Below are positions 1 through 6,348 of a stretch of 21,617 nucleotides of DNA, one piece after another. The notes under the pieces were generated by a model. That model worked only from the letters and a program-made list of their open reading frames with translations, was not told the DNA's origin and ran no database searches. The translations under genes were made by a program, and so were the position numbers. The stretch's first letter is position 1; each line of letters starts with the position of its first letter. The DNA comes from an uncultured Polaromonas sp. (lineage in GTDB: Bacteria; Pseudomonadota; Gammaproteobacteria; Burkholderiales; Burkholderiaceae), in contig CAMLDT010000036.1 in NCBI GenBank assembly GCA_946479075.1, positions 1 to 21,617 of the forward strand, read 5' to 3'.

Positions 1-482
1 GGGACGTTCTCAAAAACGAACAGCTCGGGCGGATCGTCGCCGAAGGCTTCCATGGTGAGCCAGACGCCGCGCAGCGTCAGCTCGTTCAACGCCTGGTATT
101 TGGCGCTCAGGCTCTTGAGCGAGCTGAGCAGCCCGCTGAAACCCTTGCAGGGCATCGATGTGAAGACGATGTTGGGGAAGTGGTGATGGGCAGAGGTGCG
201 GATGTCCTGGGCGCCCACCTCGCGCCAGCCTGGCGGCGGTGGCCGGCCATGGAAAGCCTGATACTGACCCAGCGTGAACAGGTCCAGCTGGGCCTGCGCT
301 ACGCCGGTGAGCTGCTTGAAGTCGGCGCAGGCCTTGGCATCAACGTCAACGCCGCCCACGCACACCATGCGGCCGGCGATGGGGCCGACTGAGGGTGTGG
401 CGTCATTGAAGCCTGCAGCGCCGCTGCCGACCCCGCCGCACATGTGCCAGTGCTTGATGGTGGAAATATCGGTGTGCAACAT
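1..482 (-). CDS. DNA (cytosine-5-)-methyltransferase, N-terminal part, runs off window
   Basis: The 160 visible codons carry the order of motifs of a C5-methyltransferase, which transfers a methyl group from S-adenosylmethionine to cytosine. They are a Gly-rich AdoMet motif I near residues 15-25 (CGGVGSGAAGF), a motif II-like GVDVDAKA at about 44-51, the catalytic Pro-Cys of motif IV in SMPCKGFSG at 109-117 (nucleophile Cys112), and the ENV of motif VI at 158-160 just before the window edge. The ATG at 482 overlaps the stop of the preceding gene (TGATG), so it is the last visible gene of the leftward early operon. Such phage enzymes usually protect phage DNA from host restriction. Motif I begins with Cys instead of the usual Phe-x-Gly. 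The target recognition domain lies outside the window, so sequence specificity cannot be judged. Confidence 0.88.
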   Translation of the reverse strand, partial: MLHTDISTIKHWHMCGGVGSGAAGFNDATPSVGPIAGRMVCVGGVDVDAKACADFKQLTGVAQAQLDLFTLGQYQAFHGRPPPPGWREVGAQDIRTSAHHHFPNIVFTSMPCKGFSGLLSSLKSLSAKYQALNELTLRGVWLTMEAFGDDPPELFVFENV

Positions 483-1183
483 CACTCCACCTCCGATGGC
501 TTGGCTGTCACCGGCGCCGGCTCTGCGGGGTCGAAACCCACGATGTCATAGCCCAAGAGGTACTGGCGAAAAGCTTCCACACCGCCAGAGGCGCGCCAGC
601 GGACCAGTTCCTGGTAGTAGGCTGGCGCTCTCGCCGGCGGCGCCTCGATCAGCAGAAAGCGGCAGTCGCCGTGTTCAACAGGTCCTGGCGATATTGCGTT
701 TGTCAGAATCACCAGGTTCATGCGGTTCCGCTCGATGCGCGTTAGTTGACCCTTGGCAGTGACCTGAATCAAACGCGATGTGATCAGGTACTTAAGCCGT
801 GGCGCGCTTTTCGCGTCAACCGCAATACCGTCGAAAATGACGAGTCGCTTGCCGCTGCACCACGCGTTGAACTTGCTGGTCAGCTGCCACAGATCGCTTA
901 CCTCAGCCTCTTCACGGTAGATGTCGGCCATGATGCTAAATAGCAGCGTTTTTCCGGATCCGTGCCCACCGTACATGTAGACCGCCGTGTCGAGCTTTGC
1001 GCCGGGTTTTTGCAGCGGGTAAGCCAGCCAGCAGAGCAGCCAGTCAAGAACAACCTCATCGCCGCCTACCAGGTGGTCTATCAGGTCCAGGACGGGCGCA
1101 ACCTCGGCATTGGCCTTGGGTTTTTTGAAGGCATTCGCGCACCACGCGAAAGCGGCAATGATCGAATAGCTGAGCGATTTCAT
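482..1183 (-). CDS. Truncated paralogue of the phage primase-helicase (DUF5906/SF3-like ATPase core)
   Basis: This 233-aa protein is colinear with residues about 198-400 of the replication helicase at 8576-10216; both share WLLCWLAYPLQ.PGAKL. It keeps a canonical Walker A, GGHGSGKT (residues 72-79), a hydrophobic Walker B strand LVIFDG (114-119), a sensor-like LTN (160-162) and the conserved C-terminal YYQELVRWR..GGVEAF block. It differs at key places: the Walker B acidic pair DE of the full protein is DG here, and the DNSDRR arginine block is EHGDCR. It lacks the long N-terminal and C-terminal parts. The start at 1183 has AGGGAGG just upstream and an ATGA overlap with the preceding gene. I infer an accessory, regulatory or interfering helicase subunit; it could also be a decaying duplicate, although the frame is intact. 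Confidence 0.85.
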   Translation of the reverse strand: MKSLSYSIIAAFAWCANAFKKPKANAEVAPVLDLIDHLVGGDEVVLDWLLCWLAYPLQKPGAKLDTAVYMYGGHGSGKTLLFSIMADIYREEAEVSDLWQLTSKFNAWCSGKRLVIFDGIAVDAKSAPRLKYLITSRLIQVTAKGQLTRIERNRMNLVILTNAISPGPVEHGDCRFLLIEAPPARAPAYYQELVRWRASGGVEAFRQYLLGYDIVGFDPAEPAPVTAKPSEVE

Positions 1184-1398
1184 CGTGCCTCCCTCAGCGT
1201 CGCGCGCAGGTCATAGCCGCGCATGGCGGGCGGCTGCTGCGGGACACACTCGATGGTGACCACCACGCCGAACTGCAGCGCCTGGGCCAGCAGGTATTCA
1301 GCCGATGAAGCCACGTAGCGCAGCCGCGCCTCGGCTTCCTCCCTTGCCTCGGGTGCCAGGGTGTTGTCAATGATGATGATGGTTTCAAGGGCTTTCAT
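1180..1398 (-). CDS. 72-aa conserved-looking hypothetical protein
   Basis: Family not recognised. The protein starts MKALETIIIIDN, has an acidic-basic helical stretch (APEAREEAEARLRYVASSAE, residues 15-34), a hydrophobic strand FGVVVTIEC (43-51) and a charged tail. The start at 1398 was chosen because its ATGA overlaps the stop of the ParB-like gene, and its own stop overlaps the start of the helicase paralogue in the same way. Longer in-frame extension to 1533 would lie wholly inside the ParB-like gene and is unlikely. The two tight overlaps suggest coupled translation and make it a real operon member, probably working with the ParB-like protein or the helicase paralogue. Confidence 0.65.
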   Translation of the reverse strand: MKALETIIIIDNTLAPEAREEAEARLRYVASSAEYLLAQALQFGVVVTIECVPQQPPAMRGYDLRATLREAR

Positions 1399-3251
1399 GC
1401 GGCCTCCGATTCCGACTGCTGAGCAGCCTCCTGGCGGGACAGGTCTTCGGCCACCTTGTCGCTCACGGCCAGGATGTCGATGCCGTAGGCGGTGACGATC
1501 TCCAGCGACTCTTCCTCGGTGGCGACTGCCCACGATGTGATCGCCATCTCTACCGCTGCCATGGCAATGGCCTGGCCCAGCGTGTCGGCATCCATCAGCC
1601 CGATCTTTTCTCGCAGGATCCGAGAAGCCGCCTCAATGTCCTGGTCTTCCAGTTCAGATTCCCAGCCGAGGTAACGCTCTGTGTGCAGCAGCGTTTCTTC
1701 TTCGTTGCCCGACACAAACAGGGCCAGGGCGATCAGGCGCATTTCGTTCAAGGTGCGCGGACCGGTGCGGATGGCGTCAAACAGGCGGATCATCAGCGCC
1801 CGGCGAACCATGGAGTTACGCAGGGCATTGAGTTCTGGTGGCGTGGTGTCCACACGGGGCGCGGAAGCCCGGCGTTCTTTCTCTGCTGCCGGTGGGGGCT
1901 CCGGCGTCAGCTTGTTCGCCAGCTCCAGCGTGATGACTTTTTCAGCCTTGCCGGAGTGAGGGTCAATGAACAGCCGTGGCTTTGGCGCGCTTTTGCCCAT
2001 GCTGCGCAGGGCGTCTTCAAAGGTGACCTCGCGGTCCTTGCCGTCGTCGCAGTCGTCGCGGATAAACGCCGTGTCAGACAGGCGCACAAAACCTTGAATG
2101 GTCGGGCTGTGTGGCGTGGGCTTGGCGCGCCGGGCTTCGTCGCCGTCAATGACCTTGAGGCCCTCGCGCTGGGCGTTTTCTTTGGTGCGGGCGACGTGGG
2201 CCATCACCTTGGTGCTGAAACAGTCCGCGTCGGTGCAGTTGTCGGGGCTGTTCGGGTCGCCGAAGATGTCTTCCTGGGCACCGCTGCGCTTGGGGCAGGT
2301 CATGCAGTTGCCCACGCCGATGATGAGCGTGTCGTCTTTCGTGTCGAAGACGGCCGTCGCCAGTGCCAGGTTGAAGCGCGTGAACACAAGAGGCGACACC
2401 TGGCGAAAGGGCGCTGGTTCACCGTTGACGGCCAGGCTGACGATGAAGTCAACCACCTCGGGCTGCGTGTCCTCAGGGTAGCGCGCCACCAGCAAGCCGG
2501 TGGACCGCCCCAGCTTGCCTTCGTCCATGGCCTCCCTGGCGTAGGGGCTCAAGTCCAGCAGCTTCATGGTTTTGCGGACATAGCTTTCGCCCTTGCCCTT
2601 GCCGATGCGCTCGGCGATCTGCTCGACGGTGTAGCCCAGCCTGCTGCGCAGCAGCGCAAACCCCTCGGCCTCGTCCATGGGGTCAAGGTCCTCGCGCTCG
2701 ATGTTCTCGATCAGCTGCAGCTCGATCATGGCCTCGTCGCTGATGTCCTTGACCAGCATGTCTATCGTTTCCAGCCCGGCCACCATGGCGCCGCGCCAGC
2801 GCCTCTCGCCGGCAATGATTTCGTACACCGGCCGGGGCGACATGTGGCTGGTGTCCTCCATCCGGCTGGGAGGTATCGGCCGCACCAGGATCGGCTGGGC
2901 CTGGCCGTGGGCTTTCAGGCTGGCGCCCATGGCGGCAATGCTTTCGACCGTGAGGCCCGTGCGCCGGCGCGGGTTGGTCAGGCTGTTGACAGCAGAGGTT
3001 GGCGGCAGGTTGACCAGGGCGCTTTGGTACTTACCAGCGGCGACTTCAACAATCGCGAAGTCTGTCATGGGCAAGTTCTTGACCCTGTCCCCGATGGCGA
3101 CGGAATACTGCCCGCCGCCGGTCTGCTGGATAACCTCGCCGTACATGCCGGCCCACATGTGGTCGCCGCCGAAAATGTCCTTTGCCTCGTCGCTGATGCG
3201 GACGCGTTTGCCGATGAGCGGATCCCGCGCGGGGGGTAGCTTTTTAGCCAT
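1395..3251 (-). CDS. ParB/Srx-fold family protein with Cys cluster
   Basis: The 618-aa protein has an N-terminal beta-rich segment (residues 14-70, KOW/SH3-like in appearance), a ParB N-terminal domain at about 80-185 with the GERRWRG box (148-154) and ENIEREDLDPMDEAEGF (182-198), then a KorB/ParB-like helix-turn-helix region at about 205-245. These boxes form the CTP-binding pocket in known ParB proteins. After the HTH there is CxxC...CxxxxC (Cys316, 319, 339, 344), a possible metal site not typical of chromosomal ParB, and a long C-terminal region that is rich in Ala/Glu. The ATG at 3251 is preferred to upstream starts because AGGAG lies just before it. No ParA or obvious parS is visible, so segregation is only one option; ParB-fold proteins in phages can also act as regulators or nucleases. 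Confidence 0.85.
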   Translation of the reverse strand: MAKKLPPARDPLIGKRVRISDEAKDIFGGDHMWAGMYGEVIQQTGGGQYSVAIGDRVKNLPMTDFAIVEVAAGKYQSALVNLPPTSAVNSLTNPRRRTGLTVESIAAMGASLKAHGQAQPILVRPIPPSRMEDTSHMSPRPVYEIIAGERRWRGAMVAGLETIDMLVKDISDEAMIELQLIENIEREDLDPMDEAEGFALLRSRLGYTVEQIAERIGKGKGESYVRKTMKLLDLSPYAREAMDEGKLGRSTGLLVARYPEDTQPEVVDFIVSLAVNGEPAPFRQVSPLVFTRFNLALATAVFDTKDDTLIIGVGNCMTCPKRSGAQEDIFGDPNSPDNCTDADCFSTKVMAHVARTKENAQREGLKVIDGDEARRAKPTPHSPTIQGFVRLSDTAFIRDDCDDGKDREVTFEDALRSMGKSAPKPRLFIDPHSGKAEKVITLELANKLTPEPPPAAEKERRASAPRVDTTPPELNALRNSMVRRALMIRLFDAIRTGPRTLNEMRLIALALFVSGNEEETLLHTERYLGWESELEDQDIEAASRILREKIGLMDADTLGQAIAMAAVEMAITSWAVATEEESLEIVTAYGIDILAVSDKVAEDLSRQEAAQQSESEAA

Positions 3252-3630
3252 GAGCAAACTCTCCTGTGGGTTGGGTGGATACGTGTCCGCGGTCGGGCGC
3301 GCGTGATGGCCGGCCATGGGCGCGCACTGCGGTAGTAAAGGCGTCGAGCGTCTTGAATTGGTGGCGCAGGGTGAAAAAGATCACGGCGGGCTTGTCCAGT
3401 GGGGCGGCTTCGTCGTAGCAATGGGAGAGGTCGCCCGACAAGTCGCGCAGGTCAACGCGCAGGGTTTCGCCCTGGTGATCGATGCTGCGCACCAGCGGAT
3501 CAGCGTATGTCGCGTGCAGCCAGATGCGCTGGCCGTCCTTGAAGCAAAGCTCCAGGCGGGGCAGCTCCAGGCGTGGGAAAAGCGGCGGCAATACAGCCGG
3601 CCGCGAAGGTGCAGACGTGACAGAAGGCAT
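3244..3630 (-). CDS. 128-aa hypothetical protein of leftward operon
   Basis: Not recognised. An N-terminal Pro-rich stretch is followed by a likely beta-rich core (LELCFKDGQRIWLHATYADP, then LRVDLRDLSGDLSHCYDEAA) and a basic C-terminus. The ATG at 3630 has an AAAGGAAG ribosome binding site. Its end overlaps the start of the ParB-like gene by eight bases, so the two are probably translated together. No transmembrane segment or signal peptide is visible. The C-terminal twenty or so residues are low in complexity and coincide with the ribosome binding site of the next gene. Confidence 0.6.
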   Translation of the reverse strand: MPSVTSAPSRPAVLPPLFPRLELPRLELCFKDGQRIWLHATYADPLVRSIDHQGETLRVDLRDLSGDLSHCYDEAAPLDKPAVIFFTLRHQFKTLDAFTTAVRAHGRPSRAPDRGHVSTQPTGEFAHG

Positions 3631-3668
3631 GGCTTCCTTTGTGGGTGGTTGGTGATGGGGATGGAAAA

Positions 3669-3983
3669 TCAGTCGTCGCGGTCACCAGCGGCTGCGCGCT
3701 TGTGATCGAGGTAGCCCGGTGGCAGCGGCCGCAGGCGCGGCGCGTGCACTGTGCTGGCGCGCGGGGCAATGCGCGCCGTGGGCGGCGCGGCTGGCGCGGG
3801 GGCCGGCTTGTCCATGTGGTGGGCATGCAGGCGCACCAGCTGCGCGCGCACGCTGTCACGCATCGTTTCTTCAAACGTGGCGGGCCAGCAGTCGAGCTTG
3901 TAAAGCTGCCACGCGCGGCGCAGGGCAGCGTCATCAGGCTCCGCCGTGTGGGCAGCCTGCGGATTGAGCGTGGCGGCTTGCAC
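3669..3983 (-). CDS. 104-aa hypothetical protein
   Basis: Not recognised. Starts with GTG at 3983, one base after the stop of the upstream membrane protein gene, with GAGGCC as the likely ribosome binding site. Residues 20-60 look alpha-helical (DAALRRAWQLYKLDCWPATF, then EETMRDSVRAQLVRLHAHHM); the rest is Pro/Ala/Arg-rich linker ending in acidic residues. Spacing and strand place it firmly in the leftward operon. The GTG start is the weakest part of this call. Confidence 0.5.
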   Translation of the reverse strand: MQAATLNPQAAHTAEPDDAALRRAWQLYKLDCWPATFEETMRDSVRAQLVRLHAHHMDKPAPAPAAPPTARIAPRASTVHAPRLRPLPPGYLDHKRAAAGDRDD

Positions 3984-3984
3984 G

Positions 3985-4590
3985 TCAGGCCTCGGTTTCG
4001 GCGGTGACTGGCGCGGACCTGGCCAGCTTCACCTGGTAAACGCTGGCATGCGCCTCGGCCCAGGCGTCATGCGCGGGCGTGCCTGGCGCGTATCGATTGC
4101 GCGTGTACGTACCCTGGCCCATGTCGCGCAGGGCCGCTGCGGCGGCTTGCACCCGGACCTGTGCCAGATTGCGCCGCGCGACACCGTCAATCTTGACGAC
4201 GTTCGGAAATTTCGGCTCGAACTTCTCGCGCCACGGCAGCGGGTCAGCCTGGGTAGAGCGCGGCTCGGCGTGGGGTGTGGTGCACGGCTTGAGGTAGTGC
4301 GTGCGGCTTCGGGCTGATGGCACTTTGGCCTGTAGCGCCCGGGTTTGCGTATCAATCGCCGAGTAGTCTGCCGTGCGGTATTCCAGTGCGTCTTCCACCC
4401 GGCGCCAGCTCCGGATATAGAGCCACACCAGAACGCACGCCAGGCACAGCACCAGGGCCAGCAAAAACAGGATGGTGGCGTGATCAGGGATGCCGCCGCT
4501 CAGGTTGTCCAGGGCGCCGGATGCGCTGAGCGCAATGGCGGCGAAGAAAGAGCCAAGCCACGTCAGGGCGGTGTCGAGTGCGGCCTTCAT
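3985..4590 (-). CDS. 201-aa inner-membrane protein of early leftward operon
   Basis: There are two predicted hydrophobic segments, residues about 8-26 (weak, LTWLGSFFAAIALSASGAL) and 40-62 (strong, core ILFLLALVLCLACVLVWLYI), followed by a basic SWRR stop and a long soluble C-terminal part. The C-terminus holds YTRNRYAPGTPAHDAW (about residues 163-178), which resembles the RN.Y..GT..HDAW motif of phage-borne Rmf/CrpP-like small proteins, though this likeness is tentative. ATGA overlaps join it to the gene before it. Position far from lysis genes argues against a classical holin; an early membrane role such as superinfection exclusion or a membrane anchor is possible but unproven. Confidence 0.6.
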   Translation of the reverse strand: MKAALDTALTWLGSFFAAIALSASGALDNLSGGIPDHATILFLLALVLCLACVLVWLYIRSWRRVEDALEYRTADYSAIDTQTRALQAKVPSARSRTHYLKPCTTPHAEPRSTQADPLPWREKFEPKFPNVVKIDGVARRNLAQVRVQAAAAALRDMGQGTYTRNRYAPGTPAHDAWAEAHASVYQVKLARSAPVTAETEA

Positions 4591-4970
4591 TGCGCCACCT
4601 CGACCAGATCGCCGAAGTCATCCATCACATATGCGCCGCCTGCCGCAGACCAGTGTCGGCCGTCTGGACCGGATCGGCTCATGTTCAACCGCCAATGTGC
4701 TGGGTCCCAGAAGCGGTCCCATCCGGGCGGCATCGTCCAGTATTTGGTGAAGGTGTCCGAGTTGTCACCATCCCCGATGGTCAGAATGATTGAACCGGAA
4801 TAGCCGGTCCCAAAGTTCACCTTCCGGGTTTTGGGCAGCGGCGGCAGCACGATGGCGCCGGCTGGCACCACGTCCAGTCCGTGGGTTTCTTGCAGCATTG
4901 CGGCCTGCAGCTGGTGCCACAGCTTGGCGACGGCCGGCGACATGGGCGCGAGGGTGATGGCGGCGGTCAT
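4587..4970 (-). CDS. 127-aa hypothetical protein
   Basis: Not recognised. The start at 4970 (MTAAITLAPM) overlaps the stop of the 50-aa gene upstream as ATGA, and the stop overlaps the next start in the same way. A longer extension to 5162 would run through that small gene and the promoter, and was rejected. The first half is helical; the second is rich in aromatic and Gly residues (NFGTGYSGSIILTIGDGDNS, then KYWTMPPGWDRFWDPAHW), suggesting a compact beta-rich soluble domain. No signal peptide or membrane segment is seen. Confidence 0.6.
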   Translation of the reverse strand: MTAAITLAPMSPAVAKLWHQLQAAMLQETHGLDVVPAGAIVLPPLPKTRKVNFGTGYSGSIILTIGDGDNSDTFTKYWTMPPGWDRFWDPAHWRLNMSRSGPDGRHWSAAGGAYVMDDFGDLVEVAQ

Positions 4971-5119
4971 TGGGCACCGTCGCTTTCGCCAGCGATCAAC
5001 CTGCCGGCGATCTCGCGGGCTTTGAGCTGGTAGGTGGGAATGAAGCGGGGGTGAATCTCGCCAGCGGGCCTGGCGAGTGCCCGGCGCATGAGGCTCAGGC
5101 GGTAGGCAAGTATTGACAT
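4967..5119 (-). CDS. 50-aa protein, first gene of the leftward operon
   Basis: Short open frame beginning MSILAYRLSLMRRALARPAG and ending ESDGAQ. The start is supported by a strong GGAGG at 5124-5128 and by lying about 29 bases after the expected transcription start of the leftward promoter. Its TGA overlaps the ATG of the next gene (ATGA), as elsewhere in this operon. The peptide is basic at the N-terminus and amphipathic. Function unknown. It is easily missed because of its size and because a longer frame covers it. Confidence 0.6.
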   Translation of the reverse strand: MSILAYRLSLMRRALARPAGEIHPRFIPTYQLKAREIAGRLIAGESDGAQ

Positions 5120-5154
5120 CGGACCTCCAAGCACCCGGAATGGGTGTGGGGGCG

Positions 5155-5184
5155 AGTATCACATAACGTGTTTATTTATGTCAA
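5155..5184 (-). promoter_or_regulatory. Leftward early promoter (PL-like)
   Basis: Reading on the minus strand, a perfect -35 TTGACA (5184-5179) is followed after 18 bp by GATACT (5160-5155, four of six matches to TATAAT). Transcription would start near 5148, giving a short leader before the ATG at 5119. The -35 abuts and overlaps operator 5183-5197 and the -10 overlaps operator 5158-5172, the expected layout for a repressor-controlled promoter. Confidence 0.65.
5158..5172. promoter_or_regulatory. Repressor operator OL1 (imperfect dyad)
   Basis: ATCACATAACGTGTT matches the AACACR-N3-YGTGTT dyad found three more times around the switch region, with one mismatch in the left half. It covers the -10 of the leftward promoter. 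Centre-to-centre distance to the next operator is 25 bp. Confidence 0.5.
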
Positions 5185-5197
5185 CACAGACTGTGTT
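5183..5197. promoter_or_regulatory. Repressor operator OL2 (perfect dyad)
   Basis: AACACA-GAC-TGTGTT is a perfect inverted repeat with six-base arms. It overlaps the -35 of the leftward promoter, so bound repressor would block RNA polymerase. Confidence 0.65.
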
Positions 5198-5234
5198 ATT
5201 TTTGGGTTGCTCCTCTATTTGGGGGAGACAGGTG

Positions 5235-5260
5235 CAAAAAAGCCGCCATACAGGCGGCTT
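5235..5260 (-). terminator. Intrinsic terminator for repressor/DUF4124 transcript
   Basis: On the minus strand an eight-base stem AAGCCGCC/GGCGGCTT with a five-base loop is followed directly by a run of U (A-run 5235-5241 on the plus strand). It lies 18 bases beyond the stop of the secreted protein gene and upstream of the leftward promoter, so it separates the lysogenic transcript from the early operon. Confidence 0.8.
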
Positions 5261-5277
5261 AAGGGTTGGGGGCTTGC

Positions 5278-5778
5278 TTAGCAGCTAACAGATTTTGTCG
5301 TCACCATGGTTTGGTCTGGCTTGCTGCACGTGATCAGGACGCTGCCGTCTGATGCGCATATCCGGGTCATTGTCATCAGGGGCGTATTGACGATGCGGAT
5401 AACCTGGGGACGCCCGCCCGCCGTCATCGCCACGCGGTTTGTGGCTGCGTTGCATTGCTCAAAGCCCATAGACACGGCGTGACTGGTTGGCGATGCGTTG
5501 TCGATGGAAGGTAGGGGCGGCGGGAGCCAGTTCTCCTGTTTCTTCTTCAGTTGGGCTTCAAGGTCGGCAGCCACTGCGCGGAGGTTTTGGTCGGCCTCGC
5601 GTTTGCGTTGTGCCTTGTCCTGGTCGCTGGCCGTACTTGCGGCAGCTGGCGCGACCTGTTCACGTTCGCAGGGTTCGTGCTGGAATGTCACGCCGCCTTT
5701 GGCATCAACGCATTTCTGTATTTGGGCCGATGCTGCGAAAGGGATGGTGGCCGCGAGTAAAAGGGTTCCAAGTCTCAT
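5278..5778 (-). CDS. Secreted DUF4124-like protein, probable lysogenic-conversion gene
   Basis: The 166-aa protein starts with a clear Sec signal peptide (MRLGTLLLAATIPFAASA, cleavage after ASA at about 18), then IQKCVDAKGGVTFQHEPC (residues 20-37), which fits the DUF4124 pattern of a Cys pair around K/N-G-x-V-x-Y/F. A charged helical stretch (50-85) and a second Cys-containing beta-like region ending in Cys166 follow. It would work in the periplasm. It lies 60 bp downstream of the repressor on the same strand and ends at an intrinsic terminator, so it is likely expressed in the lysogen. This is the position of many phage morons that alter the host envelope or exclude other phages; the actual function is unknown. 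The ribosome binding site is weak (GAAGAAA). Confidence 0.75.
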   Translation of the reverse strand: MRLGTLLLAATIPFAASAQIQKCVDAKGGVTFQHEPCEREQVAPAAASTASDQDKAQRKREADQNLRAVAADLEAQLKKKQENWLPPPLPSIDNASPTSHAVSMGFEQCNAATNRVAMTAGGRPQVIRIVNTPLMTMTRICASDGSVLITCSKPDQTMVTTKSVSC

Positions 5779-5838
5779 GGTGTTTTCTTCGGAGAATCGA
5801 ACAAATAAAGTTGGGAACCCAAGATTCCTTGAAAGGGC

Positions 5839-6309
5839 TCACGCGGCCTTGGTCGGGTGGGAAACGGAATCAGATTTCCCACCCGCAATTTGAGGGGTAG
5901 CAGCGTGCTGGGTCACCATGTATCGGAGGTAGGTGATCGACTGATCGCGGCCGGCCGGCGACATCTGAGCGAGCAGGCTGACAGCAATATCAAACACTGG
6001 ATCCTGAGCGAGTGCCCTAGCCGGTTCGTTTGCGTTGTGCGCCGCTTGCCTGGCATGCGGCCAGTTCTGTCCCACAAACCCATCGAGGAATGGCACGTCG
6101 TCACCGTCTGGCCCGCGCAACAGCCAATCGACGCTAACTTTCAGGGCGTCTGCAATTCGGCCGATCTGCTTGCCTCCCGTGCCGCCCGGCCTGTTTTCCA
6201 GGTTGCCGATGGCTGACTGATTTTTGTATCCGGAAAGGGTCGCAAGCGTTGCACCGCTCATGCTACGCGCCTGTCTGGCCTGCCGAATTCGTTCACCCAC
6301 AGATTTCAT
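5839..6309 (-). CDS. CI-like phage repressor (XRE HTH, no peptidase domain)
   Basis: The 156-aa protein begins MKSVGERIRQARQARSMSG and has an XRE/Cro-CI helix-turn-helix in residues about 4-60 (ATLATLSGYKNQSAIGNLE, then IGRIADALKVSVDWLLRG). The rest is a helical domain without the Ala-Gly cleavage site or Ser/Lys dyad of S24 repressors, so RecA-stimulated self-cleavage is not expected and induction must use another route, for example an antirepressor. Upstream in-frame codons to 6525 overlap cro and were rejected. No good Shine-Dalgarno precedes the ATG, so translation may be leaderless, as for lambda cI from PRM. Divergent from the YdaS/Cro-like gene, with operators between them. Confidence 0.88.
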   Translation of the reverse strand: MKSVGERIRQARQARSMSGATLATLSGYKNQSAIGNLENRPGGTGGKQIGRIADALKVSVDWLLRGPDGDDVPFLDGFVGQNWPHARQAAHNANEPARALAQDPVFDIAVSLLAQMSPAGRDQSITYLRYMVTQHAATPQIAGGKSDSVSHPTKAA

Positions 6310-6321
6310 ATCGAGTGATTG

Positions 6322-6336
6322 AACACATTTTGTGTG
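6322..6336. promoter_or_regulatory. Operator near repressor start (imperfect dyad)
   Basis: AACACA-TTT-TGTGTG differs from the perfect dyad only at the last base. It lies 13 bp upstream of the repressor ATG, where binding could autoregulate the repressor promoter. A TGTGTT half-site at 6335-6340 gives an alternative, longer-spaced register. Confidence 0.5.
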
Positions 6337-6348
6337 TGTTGGTGGTGT

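Noticed and set aside
1683..3239. 518-aa plus-strand open frame opposite the ParB-like gene
   Set aside because: It mirrors the high-GC3 minus-strand gene, has no recognisable motif and no operon context; the opposite strand carries clear ParB motifs.
5779..5838. Separate gene or promoter between repressor and DUF4124-like gene
   Set aside because: The 60-bp gap holds no convincing -35/-10 pair on the minus strand, so co-transcription with the repressor is the simpler view.
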